Shown piece by piece: positions 18,601 through 27,290 of a stretch of 64,000 bases of DNA. The notes under the pieces were generated by a model, which made no database searches, was not told where the DNA came from, and worked only from the letters and a program-made list of their open reading frames with translations. The DNA is from Pseudomonadota bacterium. GTDB taxonomy: Bacteria; Pseudomonadota; Gammaproteobacteria; Burkholderiales; Ferrovaceae. How positions within the stretch are numbered: the stretch's first letter is position 1; the number at the start of each line of letters is the position of its first letter. The stretch lies in NCBI GenBank assembly GCA_021805725.1, contig JAJZEH010000080.1, forward strand, positions 27,553 through 91,552, given 5' to 3'. The translations under genes and the position numbers were made by a program.

Positions 18601-18784
18601 CGGCCATGTCATCCGGCTGCATGCCCGTATAGGTCCAGACGACACTAATGACGGGAATGCGAATATCCGGAAAAATGTCGGTCGGCGTGCGTACCGCAGC
18701 CAGAGACCCAAAAATGAGGATCAGTATCGCCAGGACTGCGAAGGTATACGGGCGCCGCAACGCCAGCTTGACAAGTTCGTACAT
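15632..18784 (-). CDS. RND efflux permease (second copy of the locus)
   Basis: The product is a 1050-residue inner-membrane RND pump subunit of the AcrB/HAE1-like superfamily. The start at 18784 (MYELVKLALRRPYTF) fits the usual N-terminus; an extension to 18826 is possible. Visible marks are TM1 (FAVLAILILIFGSLAAV), PTDIFPDIRIPVISVVW, the TM4 proton-relay pair in GILVDDATVTIEN, two large periplasmic loops and the C-terminal TM block ending ATLIFVPVVFSLVHG. Against AcrB, the TM4 Asp pair and the TM11 Arg (RPVLMTALA) are kept, but the TM10 Lys940 position falls on Ala (VATANSILVV). It is very similar to the RND gene at 21477 and lies 67 bases after the outer-membrane factor gene. Substrate is unknown. 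Confidence 0.93.
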   Translation of the reverse strand: MYELVKLALRRPYTFAVLAILILIFGSLAAVRTPTDIFPDIRIPVISVVWTYTGMQPDDMAGRVVYIYERTLSSTVNDIEHIESQSLPAYGIVKIFFQPGVDIRTATAQVASISQTVLKQLPPGITPPLILNYNAATVPILQLALSSKDIPEEKLFDLGQNFIRPRLSTVPGSAVPSPYGGKVRQIQVDLDPHAMQSKGVSASEVSNALALQNLILPAGTEKIGKFEYNIKLNDSPDEYQNLNGLPIKQVKGATIFMRDVAHVRDGYPPQINIVRVDGTRSVLMTILKNGSNSTLDIISKVKVLVGRLKTGLPKSLRMEIVGDQSLFVRAAVSSVIREGVIAATLTSLMILLFLGSWRSTVIISASIPLAILSSIAALSVIGETLNVMTLGGLALAVGILVDDATVTIENINWHLEQGKDVQTAILDGARQIVIPAFVSLLCVCIVFIPMFFLTGVPRYLFVPMAEAVVFALVASFLLSRTFVPTVAHFLLKPHEAHPTEPSNPLLRFQKRFDRKFMAFRDRYRELLELAMRHQKPFIAGFMTVVLLSFLLVPFLGRNFFPSVDGGQIKIHVRAQVGTRVEETAHLFDDVEQEVREQIPKGQLSSIVDNMGLPVSGINQSYNNTGTIGPQDGDILVSLNENHSPTDDYVRTLRTVLPEKFPGVSFAFLPADIVSQILNFGAPAPIDIQIKGPDRDANLEYIQNLFRKVRHVDGIADARIQQSANYPQFDVNVNRSLAQTLGLTERDVTNSLVTTLSGSGQVAPTFWLNPRNGVSYPIVVQTPQYLVDSLSDLENIPVNTEKDKQMQVLGGLATISRDKGNAVVSHYAIEPAFDIYAAIQDSDLGSVARRVQNVIDESGKDLPDSASVSLEGQATLMDSAFSGLLFGLMAAVVLIYLLIVVNFQSWLDPFVIITALPAALAGIVWMLFSTHTTLSVPALTGAIMCMGVATANSILVVSFARERLNETRNAVRAAVDAGFSRFRPVLMTALAMIIGMAPMALGLGEGGEQNAPLGRAVIGGLLLATVATLIFVPVVFSLVHGKDDFDQNALL

Positions 18785-18851
18785 GCGAATGGGCCCTTCA
18801 ATGAACACCCCCGGGGTTGGGGGCATGGCATCACTGCATTTTCAGAACTGG

Positions 18852-20255
18852 CTACCAGGCGCCCCCGATGGCACGGATCAGGCCGACACTTGCCAGCATG
18901 CGATCGGTCTCAATGCTCAACTCCACTTGTTCCGTGCGCAACTTGACGTTTTCTGCGTCGATCACTTCAAGGTAGCTCACTGCCCCTTCGCGGTAACGAT
19001 TCATCGCCAGATTATAAGTGCGACGCGCGGCATTCACGGCCAGGGTCTGGTGCCTGTTTTCCTCTCCCAGGTAGTGCAGCAACGCCAGGTTGTCTTCCAC
19101 TTCCCTGAAGGCCTTCAGCACGGCGATCCGGTATAGTGCGGCAGATTCAGCGGTCTTGGCCGTGGCCCCTTGAACCAGGGCTTCGCGCAAGCCGGCATCG
19201 AATATGTTGAAGAACGCCAGCGGGCCCAGCGACCAGAAGCTGTTGGGTGCCGTCATCAGCGCGCCACCGCCCATGTCCTGGAACCCGCCTATGGCCCCCA
19301 GTGAAATCGTTGGGAAAAATGCAGCGCGCGCCACGCCAATCTCTGCATTGGCCGCGGCTACCCGACGCTCGGCTGCCGAAATGTCGGGGCGGCGTTGCAC
19401 CACCTGGGAAGGCAGGGTGGCAGGAATGGCAGGGTACACGGCATTCAGTTCTGCTGGTGGAATTGAAAAGCTTGAAGCCGATTGCCCCAATAGCGCCGCG
19501 ATGGCGTGTTCATACAAGGCACGGTTAGCTTTGACGCTCATCTGCTGGGCACGGGTCTGCTCAAGAAGCGTCAGCGAACGGGCTACGTCCAGTCCTGATA
19601 CGATCCCCTCGTCATGCCGGTGCTGCATCAACTCCAGTTCACTTTGGTAGGCCTTGATGGAATCAGACAACAGCTTGATTTCAGAATCGAGGCCCCGCAA
19701 TTGAAAATAAGTCGTGGCAAGCTGCGCCTGCAAACTCAAACGAACCGATTCCACGTCTGCCTTGCTGGCTTCAGCCAATGCGCTGGCTGAATTGATGGCA
19801 CTGCGAATGTTCCCCCACAAATCGATCTCATAATTGAACCCCGCCCCCAGCATCCTGTCGCCATAGACATTGGGGAAATTGGGGCCTCTCAAGGGGCGAT
19901 TGACGGACTGTCGATTGGTGCTCGAACCGCCAACGGCATTGATTTCCGGATACAACCGGGAACTTTGTTCAGTGAGATACGCATTTGCCGCATCATAACG
20001 AGCCAACGCAGCCGCCAGCTCGAAGCTGTCCTTTTCCAGTTGCGTTTCCATCTGGTTGAGCAGGGGGTCCTGAAATACGGGCCACCACTCACCACGGTTG
20101 AGCTGGTCACCCGGCTGTGCCAAATGCCAGATGCCGTCTTCCTTGAAACTGTCCGTGACAGGCATGTCCGGGCGCTGGTAGTCAGGCGCCAGCGAGCAGC
20201 CTGCCAGTAAAGCAGCCCCCATCATGAGGAGCGCCAACCCTCCCCTGGTGTTCAT
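18852..20255 (-). CDS. Outer-membrane efflux lipoprotein (NodT/OprM family)
   Basis: This 467-residue TolC-like outer-membrane channel completes the tripartite pump. It has a lipoprotein signal with lipobox LLAGC (Cys20), followed by SLAPDYQRPDMPV, the classic NodT-family N-terminus. Two OEP repeats with long helical stretches follow (for example LYEHAIAALLGQSASSFSIPPAE and RRPDISAAERRVAAANAEIGVARAAFFP, the family's best-conserved block). It starts by ATGA overlap with the adaptor gene (20252-20255), so it is translationally coupled. It is third in a four-gene run: RND, adaptor, this gene, RND. Confidence 0.94.
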   Translation of the reverse strand: MNTRGGLALLMMGAALLAGCSLAPDYQRPDMPVTDSFKEDGIWHLAQPGDQLNRGEWWPVFQDPLLNQMETQLEKDSFELAAALARYDAANAYLTEQSSRLYPEINAVGGSSTNRQSVNRPLRGPNFPNVYGDRMLGAGFNYEIDLWGNIRSAINSASALAEASKADVESVRLSLQAQLATTYFQLRGLDSEIKLLSDSIKAYQSELELMQHRHDEGIVSGLDVARSLTLLEQTRAQQMSVKANRALYEHAIAALLGQSASSFSIPPAELNAVYPAIPATLPSQVVQRRPDISAAERRVAAANAEIGVARAAFFPTISLGAIGGFQDMGGGALMTAPNSFWSLGPLAFFNIFDAGLREALVQGATAKTAESAALYRIAVLKAFREVEDNLALLHYLGEENRHQTLAVNAARRTYNLAMNRYREGAVSYLEVIDAENVKLRTEQVELSIETDRMLASVGLIRAIGGAW

Positions 20256-21487
20256 GGCTGCTTGCCAGCTTGCGCTGGGGGAGTACCTGATTTTTCAGCA
20301 GCAGCCTTGTGCGCATTGTTGCTGACCCTGACCAGATCACCGTCTTCGAGCGAATCCGGTGGGCTGTCCACGATGCGGTCATTGGGCTCGATCCCTGACA
20401 GGACTTCCACTTCCACGCCAAAATCCCGCCCCAGTTCCACTTTCTTGAGCTTGATGCGGTTGTCGCTCTGCACGACGGCCAATTGCACGCCAGCGCTGCG
20501 CAAGATCAGCGCACTTGCGGGCACCCGCTGGATTGAAGCATTCTCTGGTAAATCAAACTTGACCTCCGCGTAGCTTCCGGGGGTCAACAAACCCTCCTTG
20601 TTGTTGACCGACAGTTCAACCAGCAGGGTGCCCGAACCGCTGCTGATCGATCCTGAGGTACGCGTCAGCACAGCCGTGAACTGCCGGTCTGTGTATTCGG
20701 GTACTGTCAGGGTTGCTTTTACTCCCACCTTGATCTGATTTGAATAGCTTTGAGGAACGGGCACATACAAACGCAGCGGGTCGATGCTGGCCACATTGAA
20801 CAGTTCCGTGCCTTTACCTGCGCTGATCAAGGCCCCGACGTCCGTCTTGCGTGCGGTGACGACGCCATCAAAAGGGGCGACAACGCGCTTGAACTGTTCG
20901 AAGGCCTGAATGCGGCCTACATTGGCTTTGGCCGCATCCACATCCGCCTTGCGTGCCTCCAGGTCTGCCGATTTCTCGTCCGAATCCTGTTGCGACACGG
21001 AATCCGTCGCCAGCAGGTTTTTCCAGCGTTTGGCCGTCACTTCTGCCAGGTTCTGCTTGGCAACGGCGCTGACCATGTCTGCTCGGGCCTGATCCAGCTG
21101 GTGGTCCAGTTCGGGGGTGTCGATATCCGCCAGCAACTCCCCTGCTTTCACTCTCGCGCCAATATCGTGATACCAGCGCAGCAGATAACCATCCACCCGC
21201 GCCAGAATGGGCGCATCAATATAAGGCTGGAGGTTCCCGGGCAACACCAGGGTATGCGTGAGGCTGCCCTGTTGAGAGGCGATCACCCTGACGACGGGAA
21301 TGGCCTGCACCTGTGTCCATTGATTGACCAATTGCGATTCCCTGCTTCGCATGATCAACCCTGCGGCGACTACCAGTATCGCGACCACAAGCATGATCCA
21401 TCCTGATCGCTTCAATCGGGACTTGGTCGCACCATTCACTTCCAACAACTTGTCGTCCTGATCCTGCTGATCCTGCTTATTCTGCAT
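20252..21487 (-). CDS. RND efflux periplasmic adaptor (membrane fusion protein)
   Basis: The adaptor links the inner-membrane RND permease to the outer-membrane channel. The ATG at 21487 is preferred because GGGAG precedes it, and the first 18 residues of the longer frame lie in the upstream RND gene. It is 411 residues long. After a charged N-terminus comes one membrane anchor (WIMLVVAILVVAAGLIM), a lipoyl half-motif (PYIDAPILARVDGYLLRWYHDIGARVKAGE), an alpha-helical hairpin with DADVDAAKANVGRIQ-type repeats, the second lipoyl half (VVAPFDGVVTARKTDVGALISAG) and beta-barrel domains. The hydrophobic anchor, rather than a lipobox, holds it in the inner membrane. It overlaps the upstream RND gene by 11 bases. 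Confidence 0.93.
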   Translation of the reverse strand: MQNKQDQQDQDDKLLEVNGATKSRLKRSGWIMLVVAILVVAAGLIMRSRESQLVNQWTQVQAIPVVRVIASQQGSLTHTLVLPGNLQPYIDAPILARVDGYLLRWYHDIGARVKAGELLADIDTPELDHQLDQARADMVSAVAKQNLAEVTAKRWKNLLATDSVSQQDSDEKSADLEARKADVDAAKANVGRIQAFEQFKRVVAPFDGVVTARKTDVGALISAGKGTELFNVASIDPLRLYVPVPQSYSNQIKVGVKATLTVPEYTDRQFTAVLTRTSGSISSGSGTLLVELSVNNKEGLLTPGSYAEVKFDLPENASIQRVPASALILRSAGVQLAVVQSDNRIKLKKVELGRDFGVEVEVLSGIEPNDRIVDSPPDSLEDGDLVRVSNNAHKAAAEKSGTPPAQAGKQP

Positions 21488-24400
21488 GTGAATCTCCCGA
21501 CGCCTGTTCAAAAGCGTTTTCTTCGTTTTCAAACTTATCACGAGCGTGCACCAAACTAAAAATCACCGGCACAAAGATCAAAGTGGACAGGGTCGCCACC
21601 AGCAACCCGCCAATCACCGCCCGACCCAGCGGCGCATTTTGCTCGCCACCTTCACCCAGTCCCAGGGACATGGGCAGCATCCCGATGATCATGGCCAGTG
21701 CCGTCATCAGCACAGGCCTGAATCGGGCAAAGCCCGCTTCTACCGCTGCCCGGGCCGCATCGCGGGTCTGCACCAGCCGCTCCCGCGCAAAACTGACCAC
21801 CAGGATACTGTTGGCCGTTCCCACCCCCATGCACATGATGGCCCCCGTCAATGCCGGCACGGAAAGGGTGGTATGCGTTGCAAACAACATCCAGATGATT
21901 CCTGCCAGTGCTGAGGGCAGGGCCGTGATGATCACGAAGGGATCCAGCCAGGACTGGAAGTTCACCACAATCAACAGGTAGATCAGCACGATGGATCCCG
22001 CCAGTCCAAACAGCAGTCCGGTGAAAGAGTTTTCCATCAGGGGCACCTGGCCCAACACCTGTACCGTGGCCCCCTTCGGGATTTCCTTATCCTGCCCCTT
22101 GATCAGCGCTCGCACATCTGCGGCTACGCTGCCCAGGTCTCTGCCCTGAATGGCGGCAAAAATGTCGAAGGCCGGCTGGATGGCGTAATGGGTGACCACT
22201 GCATTCCCCTTGTCCCTGCTGATGGTGGCAAGGCCGCCCAGCACCTGCATCTGCTTGGCCGTTTCTGGTGTAACCGGAATGGAGGCCAACCCGCCACGTA
22301 AGTTTTGGGTCCTGGGGTCATGGGCCGTAATCGGGATATTTTCCAGGTCGGACAGGGTGTAGGTGCGGTATTGCGGCGTCTGCACCACAATGGGGTACGA
22401 AACGCCGTTGCGCGGGTTGAGCCAGAACGTGGGCGCCACCTGGCCGCTTCCCGACAATGTGGTCACGAGGCTGTTGGTGACATCCCGCTCCGTCACGCCA
22501 AGCGTTTGTGCCAGCGAGCGGTCCACGTTCACATCAAACTGGGGATAGTTGGCTGATTGCTGGATGCGCGCATCGGCAATGCCGTCCACATGCTGCACCT
22601 TGCGCAGCAGATTCTGGACGTAAATCAGGTTGGCATCCCGGTCGGGCCCCTTGATCTGGATATCGATCGGGGCGGGTGAGCCGAAGTTGAGAATCTGGCT
22701 GACGATGTCCGCCGGCAGAAAGGCAAAGGATACCCCCGGAAACTTTTCGGGCAGCACCGTCCTGAAATTCTTGACGTAATCCTCGGTGGGCGAATGCTTT
22801 TCATTGAGTGAAATCAGAATGTCGCCATCTTCAGGACCCACCGTTCCAGTGTTGCTGTAGGCCGTATTGATCCCGCTGACGGACAGGCCAATGTTGTCCA
22901 TGATGGTTTCCATCTCTTCCGGCGGAATCTCCTTGCGAATTTCGGCCTCAATCCTGTCAAACAGGTTGGCCGTTTCTTCCACGCGCGTGCCTACCTGGGC
23001 ACGCACATGGATTTTGATCTGGCCACCATCGACGGAAGGGAAGAAGTTGCGCCCCAGGAACGGCAGCAGCAGAAATGACAACACCACGACTGTCATGTAA
23101 CCGGGGATGAAACGCCTGCGATTGTCCACCGCCATCTGCAGCAGGGAAACGTACTGCTTGCGAAGCTTCGAGAAGCGCTGCTCGAACCCGCGCTGAAAAC
23201 GCATCAAGGCAAACTTGAGCTGGTGGGGCAGGGCCTTGGCACGATGCGTGGGGTCCATGACCCATTGTTCATGCATTGAAGCATGCTCCATGTCCGCATG
23301 GGATTTGAGCAGAAAATTGGCTACGGTGGGCACGAAGGTCTGCGACAGAATGAACGAAGCGATCATGGCAAACACGACGGCCTCGGCCATGGGCACAAAC
23401 AGATACCGTGGAACGCCTGTCAGGAAAAACATCGGAATGAACACGATGCAAATACTGAAGGTGGAGACAAAGGCCGGCTGCACGATCTGGCTCGCGCCAT
23501 CAACGATGGCACTCCGCACATCCTTACCCTCTTCAAGGTGGTGGTTGATGTTTTCGATCATCACCGTGGCATCATCCACCAGAATCCCCACTGCCAGCGC
23601 CAACCCCCCCAGGGTCATCACGTTCATGGTCTCGCCGAGCGCCGAGAGCGTTGCAATGGAGCAGAGAATCGCCAGCGGAATGGAAGCCGCAATGATCAGG
23701 GTCGAGCGCCAGCTCCCCAGAAACAACAAAATCATCAAACTGGTGAGGGCGGCTGCAATCACCCCTTCCCTGATCACGCCACTGATGGAGGCCTTCACGA
23801 AAATGGACTGGTCCGCCAGAGCCACCAGATTCAACCCGTCAGGGAGAGTTTCCTTGAGCTTGGGAATCATGTCGCGCACGCCCTTGATGATGTCCAGCGT
23901 TGAAGCTGCACCATTCTTAAGGACGGTCATCAGCACGGCCCGCCCACCATCGACGCGAACGATGTTGATCTGGGGTGGATAGCCGTCGCGCACATGGGCC
24001 ACGTCCCGCATGAAGATCGTCGTGCCGTTGGCCTGTGGAATGGGGGACTTGTCGTTGACCTGCTTGATGGGGATGCTGTTCAGCACGTCAAACTCATCGG
24101 GGCTGTCATTGATCTTGATGTTGTATTCAAACAGGCCGATTTTTTGGGTGCCCGCGGGAATGATCTGATTCTGCGCAGCCAGGGCACGGCTCACGTCATC
24201 GGGGGATACCCCCTTGGACTGCATCGCCTTTGGATCCAGATCGATCTGGATCTGCCGCACCTTGCCGCCGTAGGGGGAGGGCAGCGCGCTCCCCGGAACT
24301 GTGGCCAATTGCGGCCGGATGAAGTTCTGTCCGAGATCAAACAGGGTCTGTTCCGGAATTTTTCTGCTGGACAGGGCAAGCTGCAGGATCGGTACCGTTG

Positions 24401-24809
24401 CGGCGTTGTAATTCAGGATCAGGGGCGGCGTGATGCCAGGCGGCAAAAATTTCAGCACCGTCTGGGAGATGGACGTTACCTGGGCTGTCGCCGTCCGAAT
24501 ATCCACCGTGGGTTGAAAAAAGATCTTGACGATGCCGTAACCAGGTAGCGATTGTGATTCGATGTGCTCGATATCGTTGACCGTGGAAGTCAGGGCGCGC
24601 TCGTAGGCATAGACGACCCGACCCGACATGTCATCCGGCTGCATCCCGGTGTAGGTCCAGACGGCGCTGATGACCGGAATGCGGATGTCCGGAAAGATGT
24701 CAGTGGGTGTGCGAAGGATGGCCAGCACGCCAAAAATCAGGATCAGCAGTGCGAACACTATAAAGGTGTAGGGTCGGCTCAAAGCCAGCCTGACGATCCC
24801 GGACATCAT
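21477..24809 (-). CDS. RND efflux permease (first gene of the efflux operon)
   Basis: This is the first gene of the efflux locus, encoding a 1110-residue RND permease. The start at 24809 is supported by AAGGGGAA upstream and by alignment with its paralogue. It keeps the TM4 Asp pair (GILVDDATVMIEN) and TM11 Arg (RPVLMTALAMIIG), but, as in the paralogue, Ala replaces the TM10 Lys940 of AcrB (VGTANSILVVSF). Compared with the 15632 copy it has two insertions: a His/Met-bearing stretch near residue 520 (HADMEHASMHEQWVMD) and about 20 residues near 830 (PRTQNLRGGLASIPV). The porter-domain core is almost identical between the two copies. No regulator gene adjoins; the 128-base upstream gap holds no convincing promoter. 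Confidence 0.93.
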   Translation of the reverse strand: MMSGIVRLALSRPYTFIVFALLILIFGVLAILRTPTDIFPDIRIPVISAVWTYTGMQPDDMSGRVVYAYERALTSTVNDIEHIESQSLPGYGIVKIFFQPTVDIRTATAQVTSISQTVLKFLPPGITPPLILNYNAATVPILQLALSSRKIPEQTLFDLGQNFIRPQLATVPGSALPSPYGGKVRQIQIDLDPKAMQSKGVSPDDVSRALAAQNQIIPAGTQKIGLFEYNIKINDSPDEFDVLNSIPIKQVNDKSPIPQANGTTIFMRDVAHVRDGYPPQINIVRVDGGRAVLMTVLKNGAASTLDIIKGVRDMIPKLKETLPDGLNLVALADQSIFVKASISGVIREGVIAAALTSLMILLFLGSWRSTLIIAASIPLAILCSIATLSALGETMNVMTLGGLALAVGILVDDATVMIENINHHLEEGKDVRSAIVDGASQIVQPAFVSTFSICIVFIPMFFLTGVPRYLFVPMAEAVVFAMIASFILSQTFVPTVANFLLKSHADMEHASMHEQWVMDPTHRAKALPHQLKFALMRFQRGFEQRFSKLRKQYVSLLQMAVDNRRRFIPGYMTVVVLSFLLLPFLGRNFFPSVDGGQIKIHVRAQVGTRVEETANLFDRIEAEIRKEIPPEEMETIMDNIGLSVSGINTAYSNTGTVGPEDGDILISLNEKHSPTEDYVKNFRTVLPEKFPGVSFAFLPADIVSQILNFGSPAPIDIQIKGPDRDANLIYVQNLLRKVQHVDGIADARIQQSANYPQFDVNVDRSLAQTLGVTERDVTNSLVTTLSGSGQVAPTFWLNPRNGVSYPIVVQTPQYRTYTLSDLENIPITAHDPRTQNLRGGLASIPVTPETAKQMQVLGGLATISRDKGNAVVTHYAIQPAFDIFAAIQGRDLGSVAADVRALIKGQDKEIPKGATVQVLGQVPLMENSFTGLLFGLAGSIVLIYLLIVVNFQSWLDPFVIITALPSALAGIIWMLFATHTTLSVPALTGAIMCMGVGTANSILVVSFARERLVQTRDAARAAVEAGFARFRPVLMTALAMIIGMLPMSLGLGEGGEQNAPLGRAVIGGLLVATLSTLIFVPVIFSLVHARDKFENEENAFEQASGDSHAE

Positions 24810-24937
24810 GAGAGATTCCCCTTGTTCAACATGTTCCTGTACCACTGTTTGGTCAAACTGCGAATTCTGCCACCCTTCCCCAGCAAGGTGTTGTAACCAA
24901 TTGTAGGGCCGGAGAAAATTTCACGCGTATGACAGGT

Positions 24938-25729
24938 TCAATCCGCAAATAGCCGAGCCAGCGCGGCTCCGGGATCGGGGGCGCGCATGAAGGCCTCGCC
25001 CACCAGAAAGGCATGAACGCCATGGCTGCGCATCTTTGCCACATCATCGACCGAGGCAATGCCGCTTTCGGTAATCACAATGCGGTCAACGGGTACCTGC
25101 TTGCGGAGCTGCAGGGTGGTTTCAAGGTGCGTTTCAAAGGTCTTGAGGTTGCGGTTGTTGATGCCGATCAGAGGGGTTTCAAGCGCCAGAGCCCGGGTCA
25201 GTTCCGCCCCGTCGTGCGCCTCCACCAGCACGGCCAGCCCCAGGGATTGGGCCAACCGGGACAGCGCCACCATCTCGGACTGGGTGAGGGCAGCCACGAT
25301 GAGCAGCAGGGCATCGGCCCCCATGGCGCGGGTTTCATACACCTGGTAGGGCTCCACGATGAAATCCTTGCGCAGCACCGGCAACGAACAGGCCGCGCGG
25401 GCAGCCTGTAGCGCCTCCGGCCCCCCCTGAAAATAATCGTGGTCCGTCAGAACGGACAGGCAGGCGGCCCCATGGCGTTCATAGCTCAGCGCGATCTCGG
25501 CTGGCCTGAAATCCTCCCGCAGCACGCCCTTGCTGGGGCTGGCCTTTTTGACTTCGGCAATGACCGCAGGCAACCCCTGATCGAGGCGGCGACGCAGGGC
25601 CCCCACGAAATCCCTCGGAAGGGAAGCAGCGCGCGCCGCCGTTTCGATGTCCTGCAGGGAAACCTGCCGAATGGCCGCGGCCACCTCGCGCCGCTTGGTG
25701 TCCACGATGCGATCCAGGATATTGCTCAT
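24938..25729 (-). CDS. trpC: Indole-3-glycerol-phosphate synthase
   Basis: TrpC converts carboxyphenylaminodeoxyribulose-phosphate to indole-3-glycerol phosphate in tryptophan synthesis. The start at 25729 is chosen for its ATGA overlap with the trpD stop; the protein is 263 residues and monofunctional (no fused TrpF). It shows the TIM-barrel signatures [19 protein letters not shown] (catalytic Lys), [34 protein letters not shown] and ITESGIAS. Order trpD-trpC is usual in proteobacteria where trpE/trpG lie elsewhere. No attenuator or terminator is visible downstream. Confidence 0.97.
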   Translation of the reverse strand: MSNILDRIVDTKRREVAAAIRQVSLQDIETAARAASLPRDFVGALRRRLDQGLPAVIAEVKKASPSKGVLREDFRPAEIALSYERHGAACLSVLTDHDYFQGGPEALQAARAACSLPVLRKDFIVEPYQVYETRAMGADALLLIVAALTQSEMVALSRLAQSLGLAVLVEAHDGAELTRALALETPLIGINNRNLKTFETHLETTLQLRKQVPVDRIVITESGIASVDDVAKMRSHGVHAFLVGEAFMRAPDPGAALARLFAD

Positions 25730-26745
25730 GGGTGACTCCATTCGACCAGTGCATCGAGGCGTTGGCGGGCGCGCCCCAAAGCGATGACCGAACGGGCAAT
25801 CTCGATGCCTTCCTGAAGGTGCCGTGCAAGCCCCGCCACATAGATGGCAGCCCCGGCATTCAGCACCACGATTTCAAGCGCGGGGCCAGGGCGGTTGTCC
25901 AGGACCATTTCCAGCAGCTCGCGGGATTCCTGGGCATTCTTGACCAGAATGCTGTTGAGCGGCGCCGGGGTCAGCCCCAGCGCCATTGGGTCCAGAAGGT
26001 ACTCGCTGATTTTGCCATCCTTCAATTCCGCCACATGCGTGGGCCCCGACAGGGTGATTTCGTCCAGACCGTCGCTGCCGTGCACGACGAGGGCATGCCG
26101 GCTACCCAACTTGTGCAGCACGCCCGCCAGGGTTCCCGTCAGATGCGGGCTGAATACCCCCAGCAACTGGTTGGGTGCGCCAGCCGGGTTGGTCAGCGGC
26201 CCCAGCAGGTTGAACAGGGTGCGTACCCCCAACTCCTTGCGCACCGGGGCCGAATGACGCATGGCCGTATGGTGGTTGGGGGCAAACATGAAGCCCAAAC
26301 CAAATTTTTTCAGCGATTCCGAAACTTTTTCCGGGGTGGTCTCAACTACCCTGATCCCCAGGGCTTCCAGCACGTCGGCGCTGCCCGTGGTGGATGACAC
26401 CGAGCGCCCGCCGTGCTTGGCCACATGGGCGCCGGCGGCAGCCGTCACGAAGGCGGCAGTGGTGGAGATGTTGAAGGTGTGCATGCCATCCCCGCCGGTG
26501 CCGCAGGTGTCCACCACATGATCCAGCCCCGTCGTATCCACCCGGGCTGACAGCCCGCGCATCACCTCGGCCGCCGCTGCAAGCTCCGTAATGGTCTCGC
26601 CCTTGGCGCGCAGGGCAGTGACGATTCCCGCCGTCTGGATGGGCGTGGTCTCCCCCGTCATGATGCCGGTCATCACCACCAGCATTTGCTCGCGGGTGAG
26701 GTCATTGCGCGCCAGAAGGGCGTTCAGGGCGTCCTTGGGGGTCAC
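25726..26745 (-). CDS. trpD: Anthranilate phosphoribosyltransferase
   Basis: TrpD joins anthranilate to PRPP, the second committed step to tryptophan. The 339-residue protein has the PRPP-binding [17 protein letters not shown] (about 79-95), [20 protein letters not shown] and the anthranilate-site [25 protein letters not shown]. It starts with GTG at 26745, overlapping the stop of the OsmC-family gene, and its end overlaps trpC, so the three are coupled. No glutamine amidotransferase domain is fused. Confidence 0.97.
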   Translation of the reverse strand: MTPKDALNALLARNDLTREQMLVVMTGIMTGETTPIQTAGIVTALRAKGETITELAAAAEVMRGLSARVDTTGLDHVVDTCGTGGDGMHTFNISTTAAFVTAAAGAHVAKHGGRSVSSTTGSADVLEALGIRVVETTPEKVSESLKKFGLGFMFAPNHHTAMRHSAPVRKELGVRTLFNLLGPLTNPAGAPNQLLGVFSPHLTGTLAGVLHKLGSRHALVVHGSDGLDEITLSGPTHVAELKDGKISEYLLDPMALGLTPAPLNSILVKNAQESRELLEMVLDNRPGPALEIVVLNAGAAIYVAGLARHLQEGIEIARSVIALGRARQRLDALVEWSHP

Positions 26746-27164
26746 GCAGCAACTTCCAGGATTTCAAAATCGTGGGTCAACTCGGCCGTCTTGGCCAGCA
26801 TGATGCTGGCTGAGCAGTACTTTTCAGCCGACAGGTTGATGGCCCGACTAACCAGTTCCGGCTTGAGGCCGCGGCCCGTCACGATGAAGTGGAAATGGAT
26901 CCTGGTGAACACTTTGGGATCGGCCTCAGCCCGCTCCGAGGTCACTTCCACCACGCAATCGGTCACATCCGCCCGCGAGCGCTTGAGGATCAGCACCACG
27001 TCAAAGGCGGTGCAACCGCCCGCCCCGATCAGCATGGCCTCCATGGGACGAACCCCGAGGTTGCGGCCCCCTGCTTCCGGCGCGCCATCCATCAGAAAAG
27101 TGTGTCCGCTACCACTCTCTCCCAAAAAACTCATCCCTTCCACCCACTTCACGCGCGCTTTCAT
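26742..27164 (-). CDS. OsmC/Ohr family protein (YhfA-like)
   Basis: This 140-residue cytoplasmic protein has the OsmC fold. The two redox cysteines of the family are present in GAGGCTAFDVV and EKYCSASIML, suggesting thiol-peroxidase-like chemistry on organic hydroperoxides, though the YhfA branch is poorly characterised. The N-terminus MKARVKWVEGMSFLGES and the RPMEAMLIGAGGCT block fit the YhfA branch rather than Ohr. It lies directly upstream of, and overlaps, trpD, and is divergent from rplM across a 126-base gap. The link to tryptophan synthesis looks positional only. Confidence 0.88.
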   Translation of the reverse strand: MKARVKWVEGMSFLGESGSGHTFLMDGAPEAGGRNLGVRPMEAMLIGAGGCTAFDVVLILKRSRADVTDCVVEVTSERAEADPKVFTRIHFHFIVTGRGLKPELVSRAINLSAEKYCSASIMLAKTAELTHDFEILEVAA

Positions 27165-27227
27165 GCCCTTCCCCAGGATTCAGAATCCCCCATTATAGCC
27201 AGCACGGCCCTTGATTTGAAATGCGGA

Positions 27228-27257
27228 TTGACAGGGTGACTTGGACGACACTATAAT
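27228..27257 (+). promoter_or_regulatory. Near-consensus sigma-70 promoter for rplM-rpsI
   Basis: TTGACA (27228-27233) and TATAAT (27252-27257) are both perfect hexamers, 18 bases apart. Transcription should begin near 27264, giving a leader of about 27 bases before the rplM ATG. This is the strongest promoter-like sequence I found in the window and fits ribosomal-protein expression. Confidence 0.9.
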
Positions 27258-27290
27258 CACCGGCTCATTTCACTAAAGACCATTGCTGTC

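Noticed and set aside
24810..24937. Promoter for the RND efflux operon
   Set aside because: A TACAAT hexamer (minus strand, 24900-24905) and a TTGACC exist, but neither has a partner at acceptable spacing, so I do not call one.
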